A stretch of DNA of 64,000 bases, taken from contig NZ_CP029210.1 of NCBI RefSeq assembly GCF_003100395.1, positions 62,001 to 126,000 on the forward strand, given 5' to 3'. Every line of letters starts with the position of its first letter. Position 1 is the stretch's first letter. Below are positions 53,605 through 62,532 of the stretch, in pieces. Source of the stretch: Aquabacterium olei. Lineage in GTDB: Bacteria > Pseudomonadota > Gammaproteobacteria > Burkholderiales > Burkholderiaceae_C. The notes under the pieces are model-generated. The model did no database searches. It had not been told where the DNA came from and saw nothing but the letters and a program-made list of their open reading frames with translations. Made by a program: the position numbers and the translations under genes.

Positions 53605-55173
53605 ATGACCACCATGCTGGACGACAGCCTCAAAGCCCAACTCGGCGCCTACCTGGAGCGCGTGCAACAGCCCTTCGAGATCGTGGCCTCCCTGAGCGAC
53701 AGTGAAAACTCGCGCGAGATGCTCGAGCTGCTGCAGACGATCCAAGGTCTGCGCGCCGACAAGATCACCCTGAAGACCGACGGGCAGGACGCCCGCAAGC
53801 CTTCGTTCACGCTGCAGCGTGCCGGCAGCGACACCAGCCTGCGCTTTGCCGGCCTGCCGCTGGGCCACGAGTTCACCTCGCTGGTGCTGGCGCTGCTGTG
53901 GACGGGCGGTCACCCCCCGAAGGAAGAAGCCGAGACGCTGGACAACATCCGCGCCCTGGACGGCGACTTCAACTTCGAGGTCTACATGTCCCTGAGCTGC
54001 CACAACTGCCCGGACGTGGTGCAGGCGCTGTCGCTCATGGCCATCCTGAACCCGAAGGTCAAGACCACGGTCATCGAAGGCGGCGCCTTCCAGGAAGAGG
54101 TCGAGAAGCGCGAGATCATGGCGGTGCCCATGGTGTTCCTCAACGGCCAGGTGTTTGCCTCGGGCAAGATGTCGGTGGCCGAGATCGTGGCCAAGCTCGA
54201 CACCAACTCGTCTGCCAAGGAAGCCGCCAAGATCGACGCCAAGGCGCCGTACGACGTGCTGATCGTGGGCGGTGGCCCTGCCGGTGCAGCCGCGGGTGTG
54301 TACGCAGCCCGCAAGGGCATCCGCACCGGCATCGCCGCCGAACGGTTTGGCGGGCAGGTGAACGACACGCTGGCCATCGAGAACTACATCTCGGTGCTGG
54401 AAACCGACGGGCCGAAGCTGGCTGCCGCGCTGGAAGCCCACGCCAAGGCGTACGACGTCGACATCATGAACCTGCAGAAGGCCGCGCAGATCATCCCGGC
54501 TGCGAAGCCCGGTGACCTGATTCAGGTGAAGATGGAAAACGGCGGCACGCTCAAGGCCAAGACCGTGATCCTGTCGACCGGTGCCCGTTGGCGCAACGTG
54601 AACGTGCCCGGCGAAGCCGAGTACAAGAACAAGGGCGTGGCCTACTGCCCGCACTGCGATGGCCCGCTGTTCAAGGGCAAGCGCACGGCCGTCATCGGCG
54701 GCGGCAACTCGGGTGTCGAGGCCGCCATCGACCTGGCGGGCATCGTGGCCCACGTGACGCTGATCGAGTTTGCCGACACGCTCAAGGCCGACGCCGTGCT
54801 GGTCAACAAGCTCAAGAGCCTGCCGAACGTGACCATCCACACCAACGCGCAGACCACCGAGATCACCGGCGCAGAGGGCAAGGTCAATGGCCTGAAGTAC
54901 AAGGACCGCGCGACCGGTGAAGAGCACACGGTGCCGCTGGAAGGCGTGTTCGTGCAGATCGGCCTGGTGCCCAACACCGAGTTCCTGCGCGGCACGGTCG
55001 AGTTGAGCAAGTTCGGCGAGATCATCGTCGACGCCAAGGGCCACACCAACGTGCCGGGCGTGTTCGCGGCCGGCGACTGCACCACGGTGCCGTACAAGCA
55101 GATCGTGATCGCGGCCGGGGCCGGTGCGACGGCGGCATTGAGCGCCTTCGACCACCTGATCCGCCAGGGTTGA
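53605..55173 (+). CDS. ahpF: Alkyl hydroperoxide reductase flavoprotein subunit AhpF
   Basis: The 522-residue FAD enzyme passes electrons from NAD(P)H to AhpC. The N-terminal part has two thioredoxin-fold halves with the disulfide SCHNCPD near residue 132. The thioredoxin-reductase-like body has the FAD motif [21 protein letters not shown] near 215, the redox pair YCPHCDG near 350, the NADH motif [18 protein letters not shown] near 368 and [16 protein letters not shown] near 490. ATG 53605 is kept; ATG 53614 is an alternative. A strong terminator follows, so ahpC-ahpF is a closed unit. Confidence 0.96.
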   Translation: MTTMLDDSLKAQLGAYLERVQQPFEIVASLSDSENSREMLELLQTIQGLRADKITLKTDGQDARKPSFTLQRAGSDTSLRFAGLPLGHEFTSLVLALLWTGGHPPKEEAETLDNIRALDGDFNFEVYMSLSCHNCPDVVQALSLMAILNPKVKTTVIEGGAFQEEVEKREIMAVPMVFLNGQVFASGKMSVAEIVAKLDTNSSAKEAAKIDAKAPYDVLIVGGGPAGAAAGVYAARKGIRTGIAAERFGGQVNDTLAIENYISVLETDGPKLAAALEAHAKAYDVDIMNLQKAAQIIPAAKPGDLIQVKMENGGTLKAKTVILSTGARWRNVNVPGEAEYKNKGVAYCPHCDGPLFKGKRTAVIGGGNSGVEAAIDLAGIVAHVTLIEFADTLKADAVLVNKLKSLPNVTIHTNAQTTEITGAEGKVNGLKYKDRATGEEHTVPLEGVFVQIGLVPNTEFLRGTVELSKFGEIIVDAKGHTNVPGVFAAGDCTTVPYKQIVIAAGAGATAALSAFDHLIRQG

Positions 55174-55207
55174 ACGATGACAGCGTGAACCGGTTGGTTC
55201 CTTGAGA

Positions 55208-55240
55208 GGCCTGCGCCCGCGAGGGTGCGGGCCTTTTTTT
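55208..55240 (+). terminator. Rho-independent terminator after ahpF
   Basis: An 11-bp stem (GGCCTGCGCCC pairing with GGGTGCGGGCC, including two G-T pairs) with a GCGA tetraloop is followed by seven T residues, 35 bases after the ahpF stop. Confidence 0.9.
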
Positions 55241-55311
55241 CGGCCCTGCTGTGCTGTCAACCACGGCATTCCCCAGCCCGCAGTCGGAGTGCGACGTCGC
55301 ATCATCGCCCC

Positions 55312-56244
55312 ATGCCCTTGAACGCCGTGCCCCTGCCCCCTTCCCTCCGCGTGCTCGAACGCGGCTGGCTGTCATCCAACCAGATTCTGCTGTTCGATGA
55401 CGACGGCGCGACCGTGGTAGACACCGGCTACGTCACCGAAGTGGACGACACACTGCGGCTGATCGACCAGGCGCTGGCCGGCCGGCCGTTGAAGCGCATC
55501 GTGAACACCCATCTGCACTCCGACCATGCGGGGGGCAACGCGGCGCTGCAGGCCCGGCACGATTGCGTCACCTGGATCCCGCCCGGCGAGAGCGAGGCCG
55601 CCGCGACCTGGGACGAGGATCGCTTGAGCTACCGCCCCACCAGCCAGCAGTGCCCGCGCTTTCGCTTCGATGCGCTGGTGCACCCCCACCACACCCTGCA
55701 CCTGGGGGGCGAGGACTGGACCGTGCTGCCCGCGCAGGGCCACGACGACGCGATGGTGATGCTGTGGTGCGACCGTCAGGGCATTCTGGTGTCGGCCGAT
55801 GCGCTGTGGGAGAAGGGCTTCGGCGTCATCTTCCCCGAGCTGGTGGGCGAGGCGGGTTTCGAGGACCAGGCGGCCACGCTGGCGCGGATTGCCGATCTCG
55901 CGCCGCGCGTCGTGATTCCGGGCCATGGCGCGCCCTTCACCGCGGTGCAGCCTGCGCTGGAGGCTGCACAGGCCCGGCTGCACTGGCTGCGCAACGAGCC
56001 CGTGAAGCACGGCGAGTACGCGCTCAAGGTGCTGGTCTCGTTCAAGCTGATGGAGGCTCAGTCGATGAGCCAGTCTGCGGTGGAGGGGGTGGTGCGATCC
56101 GCGTTTGACCGCCAGCCGGCCCTGGCGGCGCTCTACGCGGGGCGCGAGGCGGCCGCTGTGGCGCGCGACGTGGTGGCGAACCTGGCACGCAGTGGCGCCG
56201 TGCAGCTTCGGCCCGACGGTGGCATCGACGCGCCGGCGCGATGA
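55312..56244 (+). CDS. Metallo-beta-lactamase-fold hydrolase
   Basis: The 310-residue protein has the MBL metal-binding motif THLHSDHAGG (HxHxDH) near residue 64, an LPAQGHDDAMVMLW segment near 140 and IPGHGAPFT near 203, consistent with a dinuclear zinc hydrolase. It has no signal peptide, so it is probably cytoplasmic; substrates in this broad family range from thioesters to lactones. I chose ATG 55312 over the open frame starting at 55225, which would run into the terminator sequence. It converges on the alkB gene. Confidence 0.85.
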   Translation: MPLNAVPLPPSLRVLERGWLSSNQILLFDDDGATVVDTGYVTEVDDTLRLIDQALAGRPLKRIVNTHLHSDHAGGNAALQARHDCVTWIPPGESEAAATWDEDRLSYRPTSQQCPRFRFDALVHPHHTLHLGGEDWTVLPAQGHDDAMVMLWCDRQGILVSADALWEKGFGVIFPELVGEAGFEDQAATLARIADLAPRVVIPGHGAPFTAVQPALEAAQARLHWLRNEPVKHGEYALKVLVSFKLMEAQSMSQSAVEGVVRSAFDRQPALAALYAGREAAAVARDVVANLARSGAVQLRPDGGIDAPAR

Positions 56245-56265
56245 CACCGCCTGGCGGGCCGGCCG

Positions 56266-56952
56266 CTACCCTGCGCGCCGGAACGTGAGGTTGACCCGGT
56301 CGGGGCCGAAGGCCGGGTGGTGCGCCGCCTTGATCGGGCGCACACCATGAAAGCGCAGCCGGGCGGGGCCACCCCACACCAGCACATCACCGTGCCACAG
56401 CGGGATGGGTTGGGTGCCACCCGCCCGCTCCAGCCCACCCAGCAGAAACGTGGCCGGCACACCGAGCGAGACCGACACGATGGGCGCGCTGAAATCGCGC
56501 TCGTTGCGGTCCTGGTGGAGTGACAGGCGCGTGCCCGGCACGTAGCGGTTCACCAGGCAGGCATCCGGCTCGAAGCCCGGGAACCCGGCCGCCGCGGCGG
56601 CGGATCGGGCCAGGGCCCGAAACGCATCCGGCATCGGGGGCCAGGGTGCATCGCGCAGGGGGTCTTGCGCGCTGTACCGGTAGCCGCGCCGGTCGCTGAC
56701 CCAGCCCAGCGGGCCGGCATTGGTCATGGCGACCTGCATGGTCTGGCCGCCGGGTGTCTGCATCTGGCGCCAGGGGGCTGCGGCCACAACGGCGTTCACC
56801 CCGGCCAGCAAGGCCGCCTCGTTGGCCAGTGCGTGCCCCGGCAGCAGCACCACGCCATCGTCCAGCGTCATGCGGGCCGGCCGGGCGGGTGCCCCGGCAT
56901 CGGCCGGCGCGCCAAACAGATCGGCCTGGTGGGGGACGGCCGGGTCGGGCAT
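56266..56952 (-). CDS. alkB: AlkB, alpha-ketoglutarate-dependent DNA/RNA demethylase
   Basis: The 228-residue protein repairs 1-methyladenine and 3-methylcytosine by oxidative demethylation with Fe(II) and 2-oxoglutarate. Features: LDDGVVLLPGHAL near 46, GWVSDRRGYRYS near 98, NRYVPGTRLSLHQDRNERDF with the HxD iron ligands near 150, a WGGPARLRFHGV segment with the third ligand His near 207, and the 2-oxoglutarate-binding RVNLTFR near 220. It begins one base after the pepD stop, so both genes are likely co-transcribed. Confidence 0.94.
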   Translation of the reverse strand: MPDPAVPHQADLFGAPADAGAPARPARMTLDDGVVLLPGHALANEAALLAGVNAVVAAAPWRQMQTPGGQTMQVAMTNAGPLGWVSDRRGYRYSAQDPLRDAPWPPMPDAFRALARSAAAAAGFPGFEPDACLVNRYVPGTRLSLHQDRNERDFSAPIVSVSLGVPATFLLGGLERAGGTQPIPLWHGDVLVWGGPARLRFHGVRPIKAAHHPAFGPDRVNLTFRRAG

Positions 56953-56953
56953 G

Positions 56954-58459
56954 TCAGCCCCGCAGCGTGGCGGCCTCGGCCAGGATGGCGAGCAGCAGCG
57001 CATGACACTGCCCCACCGAGGCGATGTCCACGCGTTCGCCCGGCGCGTGCGCCCCGCGGATCGTCGGCCCGAAGGACACGATGTCCATGCCCGGGTGTTT
57101 GGCGGCCAGGATGCCGCACTCCAGGCCGGCGTGGATCACCTGCACGCGGGCGGGGGCGCCCTCGCGCGCGGCATACACCCGCTGGCACAGCGCCAGCAGC
57201 GGCGAGGCCGGGTTCGGCGTCCAGCCGGGGTAATGCCCGTCGATCTGCACCGTGGTGCCGCTCAGGTTGAACAGGCTGGCAATCTCTTCGGCCAGCGCCA
57301 GGCTGCCGCTGTCCCGCAGCGAGCGGACCATGAAGTTCGCCTGCCCGCCTTCGGGCGTCAGGCCCACCACACCGAGGTTGTTGGAGGTCTCGACCACGCC
57401 CGGCACCTGGCGGCTCATGCGGCGCACGCCGTGCGGGGCGGCGTTCAGGCTGGCGAGCCACACAGCCTGTTCGGCGGGCGCCATCACGTAGCCGGGCAGC
57501 GGTGCCGGTGTGGGCTCCGCGGTCAGGCTCAGGCCCGACTCGATGCCCGTCAGTTCATCGGTCAGCAGGCCGGCCCAGCGCGCCAGCGCAGCGTGCAGGG
57601 CCTCCGCCTGGTCTGGCGGCAGGGCCACCGTGGCAAACGCCTCGCGCGGCAGCGCGTTGCGGGCGGTGCCACCGCGCAGGCTCACCAGCTGCACCGGCAA
57701 GGTGGCGCACAGGTCCTGCAGCACGCGCACCAGCAGCTTGATGGCGTTGCCGCGCTCTTCATGGATGTCGACGCCGGAGTGGCCGCCGCGCAGGCCGCGC
57801 AGGGTCAGGTCGAACACCGCGAGGTGCGCCGGCCGCAGCAGGGGCGCTGCGTGGCGGCTCACGTTCACGTCCACTCCGCCAGCGCAGCCCAGGTAGAACT
57901 CGCCCCATTCCTCGGTGTCGAGGTTGAGCATCAACCGCCCTGCCAGCGCCCCGGCCGCCAGCCCATGGGCACCGCCCATGCCGGCTTCCTCGTCCACGGT
58001 GAACAGCGCTTCCAGCGGCCCGTGCACGGCGGTGGCGTCTTCCAGCACCGCCAGCATCATCGCCACGCCCATGCCGTTGTCGGCCCCCAGCGTCGTGCCC
58101 TCGGCCACCAGCCAGCCATCGCGCTGCACCGGCACGATCGGGTCCTGAAAGAAGTCGTGCCCGCTGTCGCTGTTCTTCTGCGTGACCATGTCGAGGTGGG
58201 CCTGCAGCACCACGCCCGGCGCCGCCTCGTGGCCCGGCGAGGCCGGCTTGCGGATCAGCAGGTTGCCCGCCGCGTCCACCTCGTTGGACAGGCCCCGCGC
58301 GGTGGCCCAGTCGATGAGGTGCTCACGCAGCGCCGCCTCGTGCTTCGAGGGGCGGGGGATGCGGCACAGCGTGGCGAAGTGGGCCCAAACCAAGGCCGGT
58401 TCCAGGCCGGCAAACGGGGCAGACAGGTCAGGCGTGGACAGAGGTGCGGCGGCAGACAT
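56954..58459 (-). CDS. pepD: Aminoacyl-histidine dipeptidase PepD
   Basis: The 501-residue M20-family zinc dipeptidase hydrolyses Xaa-His dipeptides such as carnosine. Metal-binding landmarks: LQAHLDMVTQKN (H-x-D) near 84, the TTLGADNGMGVAM Asp near 120, FTVDEEAGMGGAHGL (EE) near 150 and NLDTEEWGEFYLGCAGG near 178. GGHSGVDIHEERGNAIK near 222 belongs to the lid/dimerisation domain and the final His lies in VIHAGLECGILAAKHPGMD near 436. Length fits the family (about 485). It is followed after one base by alkB. Confidence 0.94.
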   Translation of the reverse strand: MSAAAPLSTPDLSAPFAGLEPALVWAHFATLCRIPRPSKHEAALREHLIDWATARGLSNEVDAAGNLLIRKPASPGHEAAPGVVLQAHLDMVTQKNSDSGHDFFQDPIVPVQRDGWLVAEGTTLGADNGMGVAMMLAVLEDATAVHGPLEALFTVDEEAGMGGAHGLAAGALAGRLMLNLDTEEWGEFYLGCAGGVDVNVSRHAAPLLRPAHLAVFDLTLRGLRGGHSGVDIHEERGNAIKLLVRVLQDLCATLPVQLVSLRGGTARNALPREAFATVALPPDQAEALHAALARWAGLLTDELTGIESGLSLTAEPTPAPLPGYVMAPAEQAVWLASLNAAPHGVRRMSRQVPGVVETSNNLGVVGLTPEGGQANFMVRSLRDSGSLALAEEIASLFNLSGTTVQIDGHYPGWTPNPASPLLALCQRVYAAREGAPARVQVIHAGLECGILAAKHPGMDIVSFGPTIRGAHAPGERVDIASVGQCHALLLAILAEAATLRG

Positions 58460-58491
58460 GGCAAGCGTGTGCGCCGCAGACGGGCGCGTCG

Positions 58492-59028
58492 TCAGGGACA
58501 GGATGGCATCGTACGCCGCCCGACACGCGTGGGCCCGACGCGGGCTTCCACCGCGGCCTGCACCCCGCGGCCCAGGTGCAGGGCAAAGCCCACCTCGGCC
58601 ACCACGAACAGTGGGCCGATCACCAGGCCGATCAGGTCGTCCACGAAGGCCGGCTTGCGCCCTTCGAAAGCGTGCCCGATGAACTGGATCACCCAGCCCA
58701 CCCCGAACAGGCCCAACCCCCATCCCAGCCAGATGCCGGTTGCTTGCGCGGCCACGGTCTGCCCCACGACGTGGGCCCCGGCCAGCAGCACCCCCATCAC
58801 CAGGCCATAGCCGAGGTGCAGGCGCAGGTAATACGCCACCGTGGCGGCCACCAGCAACGTGGCGGGCGACACCGCCCCCACCTGATCCAGGTGGATCCAC
58901 ACCGGCCGCGACGCCAGGATGGCCACGGCAAGCACAATCATCGGGATGCCGACCAGGTGCGTCGCGATGTTGCGGCGGTCCCGGTGGTAGGCGGCGTACT
59001 GGGCAAGCTGGTCGGTCAGGGTTTTCAT
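58492..59028 (-). CDS. DUF962/Mpo1-like membrane protein
   Basis: The 178-residue protein has about four hydrophobic helices and the DUF962 histidine motifs: YAAYHRDRRNIATHLVGIPM near residue 12 and GWVIQFIGHAFEGRKPAF near 118. In yeast Mpo1 this fold is an iron-dependent dioxygenase of 2-hydroxy fatty acids; the bacterial role is unproven. ATG 59028 starts MKTLTDQLA; the open frame extends to 59058. It lies 32 bases before the pepD start on the same strand, so pepD and alkB may share its transcript. Confidence 0.88.
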   Translation of the reverse strand: MKTLTDQLAQYAAYHRDRRNIATHLVGIPMIVLAVAILASRPVWIHLDQVGAVSPATLLVAATVAYYLRLHLGYGLVMGVLLAGAHVVGQTVAAQATGIWLGWGLGLFGVGWVIQFIGHAFEGRKPAFVDDLIGLVIGPLFVVAEVGFALHLGRGVQAAVEARVGPTRVGRRTMPSCP

Positions 59029-59182
59029 GCCGCCATGCTCCGCGCCCGCACCCATCATCGTCTGTCAGTGAGCCGACGTTTTCTGCGTCCAATTCCTCGG
59101 GTTTGTCCGGGCCTTGGCTGCCGGTTGTCGTATTGAATCCCCGTTCATGGCATAGTGGAACGCACCAGTACCAAGCAGTAGC

Positions 59183-59896
59183 ATGTCCCAAGACAACGCC
59201 TTTGATGCCCGCGCCCACCGCCCGCTGCTCGAGCGCCATGCATGGTTCGCAGGCTTGCCGGAAGCGCTGAAGCAGACCCTGCTCGATGCCGGTCGGCTGC
59301 GCCGGCTGCGGGCTGGCGAAGTGCTGTTCCGCCGGGGGCAGCCGAACTGCGGTCTGTATGCCGTGCTGCGGGGCTCGGTGCATGTCGGCTCGGTCACGCG
59401 CTCGGGCCGGCAGAACCTGGTGGCCGTCGTGCCGGCGCCGCACTGGTTTGGCGAGCTGGCGCTGATCGACGGCGGCCCGCGCACCCACGACACCGAGGCG
59501 CGCGAGGCCACCGAACTGCTCTGGGTGCCGCTGCCGGATCTGGTCAACTTGTTGACCCGGGAGCCGCAGCACTGGCAGAACTTCGCCGCGCTGGCGGTGC
59601 AGAAACTGCGCGCCGCGTTCGAGGAACTGGAAGACGCCGCCCTGCTGGGCACCCAGGCCCGCGTGGCCAAGCGGCTGCTGCAGTTGTCGACCGGGCACGG
59701 CATGCTGACCGCCCAGGCCTCGCTGCGCACCGTGGCGCTCAACCAGGAAGAGTTCGCCGCCACCCTCGGCCTCACGCGGCAGACGGTCAACGAGGTGCTC
59801 GGCCTGCTGGCCGACCAAGGCTTCATCGCCAAGGGCTACGGCCGGGTCGACATCCTCGATGCGGCGGGCCTGAAGGCCCTGTCGCGCCCGACCTGA
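59183..59896 (+). CDS. Crp/Fnr-family transcriptional regulator
   Basis: The 237-residue protein has an N-terminal cyclic-nucleotide-binding-like domain (LRRLRAGEVLFRRGQPNCGLYAVLRG near 40, HWFGELALIDGGPRTHDTEA near 92) and a C-terminal winged helix with ALNQEEFAATLGLTRQTVNEVLGLLADQGFI-type residues near 190-218. There is no Fnr-type cysteine cluster (a single Cys near 54), so it is probably not an oxygen sensor; whether it binds cAMP is not clear. It is divergent from the DUF962 gene, 154 bases apart. Confidence 0.88.
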   Translation: MSQDNAFDARAHRPLLERHAWFAGLPEALKQTLLDAGRLRRLRAGEVLFRRGQPNCGLYAVLRGSVHVGSVTRSGRQNLVAVVPAPHWFGELALIDGGPRTHDTEAREATELLWVPLPDLVNLLTREPQHWQNFAALAVQKLRAAFEELEDAALLGTQARVAKRLLQLSTGHGMLTAQASLRTVALNQEEFAATLGLTRQTVNEVLGLLADQGFIAKGYGRVDILDAAGLKALSRPT

Positions 59897-59920
59897 GCCA
59901 GGCCGGGCGGCCGCTGGCGC

Positions 59921-61432
59921 TCAGTCCGCCAGCATCATGTCGCGGCTGAGCATCGAGCCCGTTTCGCGAAAGCGCGTGTGCCAGGCAAAGGCCTCTTCCA
60001 GCACATGCGGCGTGTGGCCCCCGCGGCGGCAGGCTTCCTTGAAGTAGTCCTTCAGCGCATCACGGTACAGCGGGCTCACGCACTGGTCGATCACCACGCG
60101 CGCGCGTTCGCGGGGCGCCAGGCCGCGCAGGTCGGCCAGGCCGTGCTCGGTCACCAGCACGTCCACATCGTGCTCGGTGTGGTCGACGTGCGTGACCATG
60201 GGCACGATGCTCGAGATGTCCCCACCCTTGGCCAGCGACTTGGTCACGAAGATCGACATGTGCGCGTTGCGGGCAAAGTCGCCCGAGCCGCCGATGCCGT
60301 TCATCATGTGCGTGCCGTTGACGTGCGTGGAGTTTACGTTGCCGTAGAGGTCGCACTCGAGCGCCGTGTTGATCGTGATCAGGCCGAGCCGGCGCACCAC
60401 CTCGGGGTGGTTGCTGATTTCCTGTGGGCGCAGCACCAGGCGCGACTTGTAGCGCGCGAGGTTGGCCATCACGCGCTCGTAGCAGCCGGCCGACAGCGTC
60501 ATCGACGAGGCCGAGGCAAACGTCATGCGGCCGCTGTCGAGCAGGTCGATGCTGCTGTCCTGCAGCACCTCCGAGTACATGCGCAGGTCCTGGAAGGGCG
60601 AGTCGAGCAGGCCGTGCAGCACTGCGTTGGCGATCGTGCCGATGCCGGCCTGCAGCGGCTGCAGCGCGGCGCTCAGGCGATTGGCCTTGACCTCGCGCAT
60701 CAGGAAGTCGTTGAGGTGGTCGGCAATCGCCGCCGTTTCCAGGTCCGGCGGCAGCACGGTCGAGGGGCTGTCCGGCCGGTTGGTGAAGACGATGGCGGCA
60801 ATCTTCTCCGGGTCGATGGGGATGGCCGGCGTACCGATGCGCTGGTCCACCGACACCAGCGGGATGGGCTGGCGGGTCGGGCGGTAGGTCGGGATGTAGA
60901 TGTCGTGCAGGCCTTCGAGCTCGAGCGGCATGCTCAGGTTGATCTCGACGATCACTTTCTGAGCCAGGATGGCAAAGCTCGCCGAGTTGCCCACCGAGGT
61001 GGTCGGCACGATGCCACCATCGGCCGTGATGCACGTGGCTTCGATCACCGCCATGTCCACCGGTTTGAGCTGGCGGTTGCGCAGCATCTCCACCGTTTCC
61101 GACAGGTGCTGGTCCATGAACATGACCTCGCCGGCGTTGATGCGCTTGCGCAGGCTGGCGTCCACCTGGAAGGGCATGCGGCGGGCCGTCACGCCCGCGT
61201 CGCTCAGCACCTTGTCGGCATCGTGGCCCAGTGAGGCGCCGGTCATCAGCGTGATCTGCAGCGGGTGGGTCTTCGCGCGCTCGGCCAGTGCAAAGGGCAC
61301 GGCCTTGCAGTCGCCCGCACGGGTGAAGCCGCTCATGCCGACGGTCATGCCGTCGTGGATGAGGGTGGCGGCTTCCTCGGCGGACATCACTTTGTCCCTC
61401 AGCCGGGGCAGGCGGATGCGATCGGGGTGCAT
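59921..61432 (-). CDS. Acetyl-/succinyl-CoA transferase (Ach1/AarC/ScpC family)
   Basis: The 503-residue enzyme is a class I CoA-transferase of the acetyl-CoA hydrolase family, moving CoA between succinyl-CoA and acetate or propionate. Seen: TVGMSGFTRAGDCKAVP near residue 31, GIGTIANAVLHGLLDS then MYSEVLQDS with the catalytic Glu near 290, GIGGSGDFARNAH near 382 and the SSIVPMVTHVDHTEHDVD block near 408. AGGAG lies 8 bases before ATG 61432. It is divergent from a LysR regulator, a common regulatory layout. It could support acetate or propionate assimilation, consistent with acetaldehyde/acetate made from ethanolamine elsewhere in the window, but that link is speculative. Confidence 0.92.
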   Translation of the reverse strand: MHPDRIRLPRLRDKVMSAEEAATLIHDGMTVGMSGFTRAGDCKAVPFALAERAKTHPLQITLMTGASLGHDADKVLSDAGVTARRMPFQVDASLRKRINAGEVMFMDQHLSETVEMLRNRQLKPVDMAVIEATCITADGGIVPTTSVGNSASFAILAQKVIVEINLSMPLELEGLHDIYIPTYRPTRQPIPLVSVDQRIGTPAIPIDPEKIAAIVFTNRPDSPSTVLPPDLETAAIADHLNDFLMREVKANRLSAALQPLQAGIGTIANAVLHGLLDSPFQDLRMYSEVLQDSSIDLLDSGRMTFASASSMTLSAGCYERVMANLARYKSRLVLRPQEISNHPEVVRRLGLITINTALECDLYGNVNSTHVNGTHMMNGIGGSGDFARNAHMSIFVTKSLAKGGDISSIVPMVTHVDHTEHDVDVLVTEHGLADLRGLAPRERARVVIDQCVSPLYRDALKDYFKEACRRGGHTPHVLEEAFAWHTRFRETGSMLSRDMMLAD

Positions 61433-61509
61433 GGGGGTCTCCTGTTCGTCGGTGCCCCGGGGGCCGGGCCGCGAACCAGGCATGCCGAGGTCGTCTCAGT
61501 ATCGGAAAG

Positions 61510-61522
61510 CGCATGCCATGCG
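61510..61522. promoter_or_regulatory. Perfect palindrome in the CoA-transferase/LysR divergent region
   Basis: CGCATG and CATGCG arms flank a single central C. The site lies about midway between the divergent starts (61432 and 61571) and ten bases before a TAATAT (61532-61537) that could be the LysR-gene -10 box. A LysR-type protein typically binds such a site and represses its own gene while activating the divergent one. Confidence 0.5.
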
Positions 61523-61570
61523 TAAAGCGACTAATATTCATGCACCCCAGTCGCGAAAGGAATGCCGCCC

Positions 61571-62452
61571 ATGGATCTGCGCGCCCTGCGCTACTTCGTC
61601 GAGACCGTGCGCCGCAACAGCTTCACGCAGGCGGCCGAGGCGCTGCACGTCACGCAGTCGACGGTCAGCAAGATGGTGCGCCAGCTGGAAGACGAGGTGG
61701 GCCAGCCGCTGCTGCGGCGCGTGCCCGGCGGCGTGCGACTGACCGACGTGGGCGAGGTGGTGTTCACGCGCGGGCAGGAAGCGCTGGCGGTGGTGCACGG
61801 GCTGCACCGCGAACTCGACGATCTGGCTGCTTTGAGCCGGGGCACGCTCGTGGTCGGCATCCCGCCCATGGTCAATGTCTTCTTCTCGCCGCTCATCCAG
61901 CGCTTTCGGGCCGCGCACCCCGGCATCGCGCTGCAGATGAGGGAGGCGGGCGGTGACGTCATCGGTCAGATGATCGCGGCCGGCGAGCTGGAAGTGGGCG
62001 TGGGCACGTTGCCGCTCGCGCCCGAACTGGCCTACCTGCAGACGGCACTGCTGGGCCGCTACCCGGTGTGCCTGGTGGGCACGGCCGACATGGCGTGGAC
62101 GCGGCTGAAGCGGCCGGGCCTCGCCAGCCTGGACGGCCAGCCGGTGGTGATGCCGGGCGAGGGCTTCACGCTGCACCGCCACCTGCACGATGCCTGGCGC
62201 CTGGCGGGGGTGCGGCCGCAGGTGGTGGCCGAAAGCGGCCAGTGGGATTTCCTGCTGTCGATGGCGCAGGCCGGCATGGGCACGGCCATCCTGCCGCAGC
62301 CGGTGCTGGAGCGGCTGCAGCTGGCGCCCGAGTTGGTCGTGCGGCGCCTGCCCGCGCGCGAGATGGTGTGGGCTGTGGCCCATCTGTGGGCGCGCGGGCG
62401 CTACATGAGCCACGCGGCGCGGGCGTGGCTGGCCTGCTGCCGCCAGGGGTGA
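61571..62452 (+). CDS. LysR-family transcriptional regulator
   Basis: The 293-residue regulator has the LysR winged helix-turn-helix at the N-terminus (YFVETVRRNSFTQAAEALHVTQS near residue 8, MVRQLEDEVGQPLLRR near 35) and a periplasmic-binding-protein-like effector domain (LVVGIPPMVNVFFSPLIQRFR near 95 onward), the CynR/CatR-type arrangement. ATG 61571 is chosen because AAGGA is 9 bases upstream; ATG 61562 would overlap it. Divergent from the CoA-transferase gene, which is its likely target. Confidence 0.92.
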   Translation: MDLRALRYFVETVRRNSFTQAAEALHVTQSTVSKMVRQLEDEVGQPLLRRVPGGVRLTDVGEVVFTRGQEALAVVHGLHRELDDLAALSRGTLVVGIPPMVNVFFSPLIQRFRAAHPGIALQMREAGGDVIGQMIAAGELEVGVGTLPLAPELAYLQTALLGRYPVCLVGTADMAWTRLKRPGLASLDGQPVVMPGEGFTLHRHLHDAWRLAGVRPQVVAESGQWDFLLSMAQAGMGTAILPQPVLERLQLAPELVVRRLPAREMVWAVAHLWARGRYMSHAARAWLACCRQG

Positions 62453-62532
62453 TCGCCGGCAGGCTCAGTCGCACCGGGGTCGCATGCACGGGGGCAAGCA
62501 GGCACAATCGCGCGCTGACCTTGCCGCCTGCC

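Noticed and set aside
53569..55305. 578-codon minus-strand frame opposite ahpF
   Set aside because: Antisense to ahpF, running through its terminator; composition is shadow-like.
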